Below, in pieces: positions 6,200 through 8,063 of a stretch of 8,063 bases of DNA. This DNA comes from DATKKX01 sp035542775 (GTDB lineage: Bacteria; Planctomycetota; Phycisphaerae; UBA1845; UTPLA1), in assembly GCA_035542775.1 (NCBI GenBank), contig DATKKX010000138.1, positions 1-8,063 of the forward strand, in the 5' to 3' direction. The first letter of the stretch is position 1; each line of letters starts with the position of its first letter. The translations under genes were made by a program, and so were the position numbers. Under the pieces are notes generated by a model. That model worked only from the letters and a program-made list of their open reading frames with translations, searched no databases and was not told the origin of the DNA.

Positions 6200-6538
6200 A
6201 TGCTGGCGCGGTCAAAGCTCATCGGAGTTGTCGTGTTCATCGGGTTGCCGGTGCTCACGGCGGTGTTGTGGCTTACCAGCGGGCGGGAAGTCCTGACCAA
6301 ATCGAACAGAATAGTCGCCGTGACCGTGTCGGACGAGATGTTCGGCGGAACGAATGTCGAGCAGCGGCTCGCACGCGGTCCGATCTTCGGATACTACGTC
6401 GGCCTCGACTTGGTCGGGGCCGTGACCGCCGCCGTCATTGTGTGCGGACTAGTCTGGGCCTGGGCGGCGCGAAGGAAGCGGCGCCGCTCACCCAAAGCGG
6501 AGGAAGGCGCATGGCAGGCAAACGAATTGGATTTGTGA
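6200..6538 (+). CDS. Uncharacterised two-helix membrane protein
   Basis: The 112-residue product has two hydrophobic helices, residues about 7-26 (LIGVVVFIGLPVLTAVLWLT) and 69-89 (LDLVGAVTAAVIVCGLVWAW). They flank a loop of about 42 residues containing 'SDEMFGGTNVEQRLARGPIF', and a strongly basic stretch RRKRRR (91-96) follows helix two. By the positive-inside rule that tail is cytoplasmic and the loop periplasmic. The ATG at 6200 is preferred because it begins just before helix one, although its ribosome binding site is weak and the frame stays open back to a TTG at 6116. It overlaps the YceI-domain gene by 28 bp, so the two are almost surely cotranscribed and coupled. I do not recognise the family; an accessory role to the envelope proteins downstream is inferred only from context. 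Confidence 0.65.
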   Translation: MLARSKLIGVVVFIGLPVLTAVLWLTSGREVLTKSNRIVAVTVSDEMFGGTNVEQRLARGPIFGYYVGLDLVGAVTAAVIVCGLVWAWAARRKRRRSPKAEEGAWQANELDL

Positions 6539-7380
6539 CCGTAGCGACGGTGGTGCTGCTGATGACGGCCCGCTCGTTTGGTGGGCAGAATCCCCCCGTC
6601 ACCCTGGATGTCAAAGCCTCCGGCGAAAAGACCTTCTATGTCGATGGCCGGGCCGGCAACAATCAGGTCTCCGTATTCAGCCAGTCTACGCTGGAGGACT
6701 TCACCGTCGTCTGCAACAAGGTCAGCGGCAAGTGCCAGATCGATCCCAAGAACGTCGCGTCTTTCAAGGGACGCTTCTCCATCCGCGTTGAGGACCTCCG
6801 CTCCGGAATCGACCTGCGCGATACGCACCTTCGCAGCCCCGAGTGGTTCGACGCGACCAAGTATCCCGAGGTGGTCATCGAGATCGGCAAAGTCGAGGAC
6901 GTAAAGAAGACAGAGCCCAACACGGTTACCATGAAGCTGCTCGGCACCTGCTTCATGCACGGGAAGACGGGCAACGTCAGTATCCCGGCCACCATGACCT
7001 ACCTCGATGAGACCCCCGTAACGATGAAACGCGTCAAGGGCGACCTGCTCCGGATCCGCGCCGAATTCGAGGTGAAGCTGTCAGACTACGCCATCACCGG
7101 TCCGCCTGCCTCGGAGACGATCGGCCTGAAGGTGTCGGACACGCAGGCGGTCAAGGTCACGGTCTTCGGCTCGACCGAACCACCGCCCGAGCAGTTCAAG
7201 CCTGATGTCGGGCCTACCAGCACGGCGCCCGCCGGGCCCCGGCCGCTACCACCACCTCCTCCACCGCCTCCGCCCGAGCCCGCGCCGGGCACGCCGGGCA
7301 AACCCAAACCGCCGCCGCGTCATCCGGAAATAGAGGGATCCTCGAACCAGCCGGCTGAGCCTCAGCCGCCAAAACAATAG
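6511..7380 (+). CDS. Secreted YceI-domain protein with proline-rich tail
   Basis: The 289-residue protein has a signal peptide (about residues 1-25, RIGFVTVATVVLLMTARSFG), then a YceI-like beta-barrel domain at about 42-219. Family marks include 'GRFSIRVEDLRSGIDLRDTH', 'LRSPEWFDATKYPEVVIEIG', a central 'GTCFMHGKTGNVSIPATMTY' and a 'LSDYAI..PPASETIGLKVS' strand. YceI proteins are periplasmic lipocalin-like barrels that bind isoprenoid-type lipids; the ligand here is not known. Residues 224-289 form a low-complexity tail rich in Pro, with nine Pro in a row at 247-255, which is not part of a usual YceI protein and may span the periplasm or bind the wall. GGAGGA (6499-6504) lies 6 nt before the ATG, within the upstream gene. 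An OEP-family gene follows after 88 bp. Confidence 0.85.
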   Translation: MAGKRIGFVTVATVVLLMTARSFGGQNPPVTLDVKASGEKTFYVDGRAGNNQVSVFSQSTLEDFTVVCNKVSGKCQIDPKNVASFKGRFSIRVEDLRSGIDLRDTHLRSPEWFDATKYPEVVIEIGKVEDVKKTEPNTVTMKLLGTCFMHGKTGNVSIPATMTYLDETPVTMKRVKGDLLRIRAEFEVKLSDYAITGPPASETIGLKVSDTQAVKVTVFGSTEPPPEQFKPDVGPTSTAPAGPRPLPPPPPPPPPEPAPGTPGKPKPPPRHPEIEGSSNQPAEPQPPKQ

Positions 7381-7468
7381 CAAGGCTCCTGGCGCACGCG
7401 CCTGAGCACCAATGAGCTCCATCGGCGTGTATAGATCCGGTGCCGTGTTCGGGACGCCGGGACAAGGT

Positions 7469-8063
7469 ATGCGAGCACATCGTCTGACAACCTCGGCTGT
7501 CGCATGGGTTTTGGCCTGGGCCGCGATGGCAGGCTGCGCGCCGGCCGACAAGCCCCCCGTGGCCCAGTTCCCGCCCGCCCCGACCTATCCGGCAGACCAT
7601 CAGTACACGCTCGATGAGCTGGTTGAACTGTCGCTCTTTCGCAATGCCAGCATGGATGTGAGCCGCTACGAGGCCGAGGCCGCCCAGGGGCTGGTGGACC
7701 AGGTCAAGGCCCTGTGGTTACCCGCGGTGCGATACGACTTCGCCGCGACCGCCTACAGCAATGACCTCAGCTACCGTGCCCGGGCCTTTCACATTGCCAC
7801 CATTAACGTGCCCCTCACCGGCAAGTACAACATCACCAACAACGTGAACCTCACGGAGATCGCCTTCACCGGTGGGAAACGCACCAGCGGCCTGAAGCAG
7901 GCCAAGATGTACGCCGCCCTGAAGAAGATTGACGTGGAGCGGCAGCGCGATGCCGTGGCTTTCGACGTGGCCACGTACTACCAGCTTGTCTGTCTGACCA
8001 ACGACATCGATGCCGTGCTTGATGACACGCTGCGGCGAATCCGTGTCTTTCGGCAGGTCGCCC
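7469..8063 (+). CDS. TolC/OEP-family outer-membrane efflux lipoprotein, 5' part
   Basis: This frame has 198 codons before it is cut by the window edge. It starts with a lipoprotein signal (MRAHRLTTSAVAWVLAWAAM, then AGC: lipobox M20-A21-G22, acylated C23), so the protein would be anchored in the outer membrane. Residues 46-90 (YTLDELVELSLFRNASMDVS..., VDQVKALWLPAVRYD) match the first helical repeat of outer-membrane efflux proteins. The 'LTEIAFTGGKRTSGLKQAK' strand-turn-helix (128-146) matches the family's 'LFDGGKR' turn, and a long coiled helix follows. An in-frame ATG at 7412 is an alternative start, but 7469 gives a clean signal peptide; neither has a strong ribosome binding site. It lies downstream of the YceI gene, probably in the same operon. 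The transporter partner is not seen. Confidence 0.85.
   Translation, partial: MRAHRLTTSAVAWVLAWAAMAGCAPADKPPVAQFPPAPTYPADHQYTLDELVELSLFRNASMDVSRYEAEAAQGLVDQVKALWLPAVRYDFAATAYSNDLSYRARAFHIATINVPLTGKYNITNNVNLTEIAFTGGKRTSGLKQAKMYAALKKIDVERQRDAVAFDVATYYQLVCLTNDIDAVLDDTLRRIRVFRQVA

Noticed and set aside
6195..6200. TTGACA as a -35 box for the membrane-protein operon
   Set aside because: It overlaps the start codon and no -10 box stands at a proper distance. A minus-strand TTGACA at 647-652 also lacks a convincing -10 box.
7086..7307. Minus-strand glycine-rich frame
   Set aside because: It is the mirror of the proline-rich tail of the YceI-domain gene on the other strand.
1..8063. CRISPR array or insertion-sequence ends
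   Set aside because: No regularly spaced direct repeats, transposase-like frames or terminal inverted repeats were seen.

Overview
This 8 kb GC-rich window most resembles a chromosome segment from a Planctomycetota-type (or similar Gram-negative, environmental) bacterium. The clues are a large secreted metalloprotease ending in a dockerin-like calcium-binding module, an Rcp1-type single-domain response regulator, a TolC-like outer-membrane lipoprotein, and an integrase tail of a kind I associate with planctomycete elements. The taxonomic call is an inference, not a proof.

Left part (1-1379): the right-hand end of an integrated mobile element. It ends in a truncated tRNA-Ala(GGC), of which the anticodon arm, T arm and 3' acceptor strand remain while the acceptor 5' strand and most of the D arm are gone. 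This is what the distal att site of a tRNA-targeting tyrosine-recombinase element looks like. Inside it, all on the minus strand, are an integrase-tail reading frame that crosses the att site, a phage terminase small-subunit-like gene with an excellent ribosome binding site, and an unrecognised gene that runs off the window. A tandem 12-bp repeat about 60 bp from the att core could be an integrase arm site.

Middle (1380-5184): host sequence begins. A perfect 16-bp hairpin serves as a terminator between the tRNA remnant and a 982-residue secreted M36-like zinc metallopeptidase on the minus strand (signal peptide, propeptide, HEYGH...GEGVGD catalytic domain, PPC-like domain, two Fn3-like domains, dockerin). 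About 750 bp without a convincing gene separates it from the divergent plus-strand genes.

Right part (5185-8063): plus-strand genes. First come a stand-alone receiver protein, whose Shine-Dalgarno sequence sits exactly in the loop of a hairpin, and a small Fis-like helix-turn-helix gene that may be frame-disrupted. Then follows a probable operon of a two-helix membrane protein, a secreted YceI-domain protein with a proline-rich tail (28 bp overlap), and the start of a TolC/OEP-family lipoprotein cut by the window edge. The last group points to a cell-envelope or efflux job, but no pump subunit is visible here.
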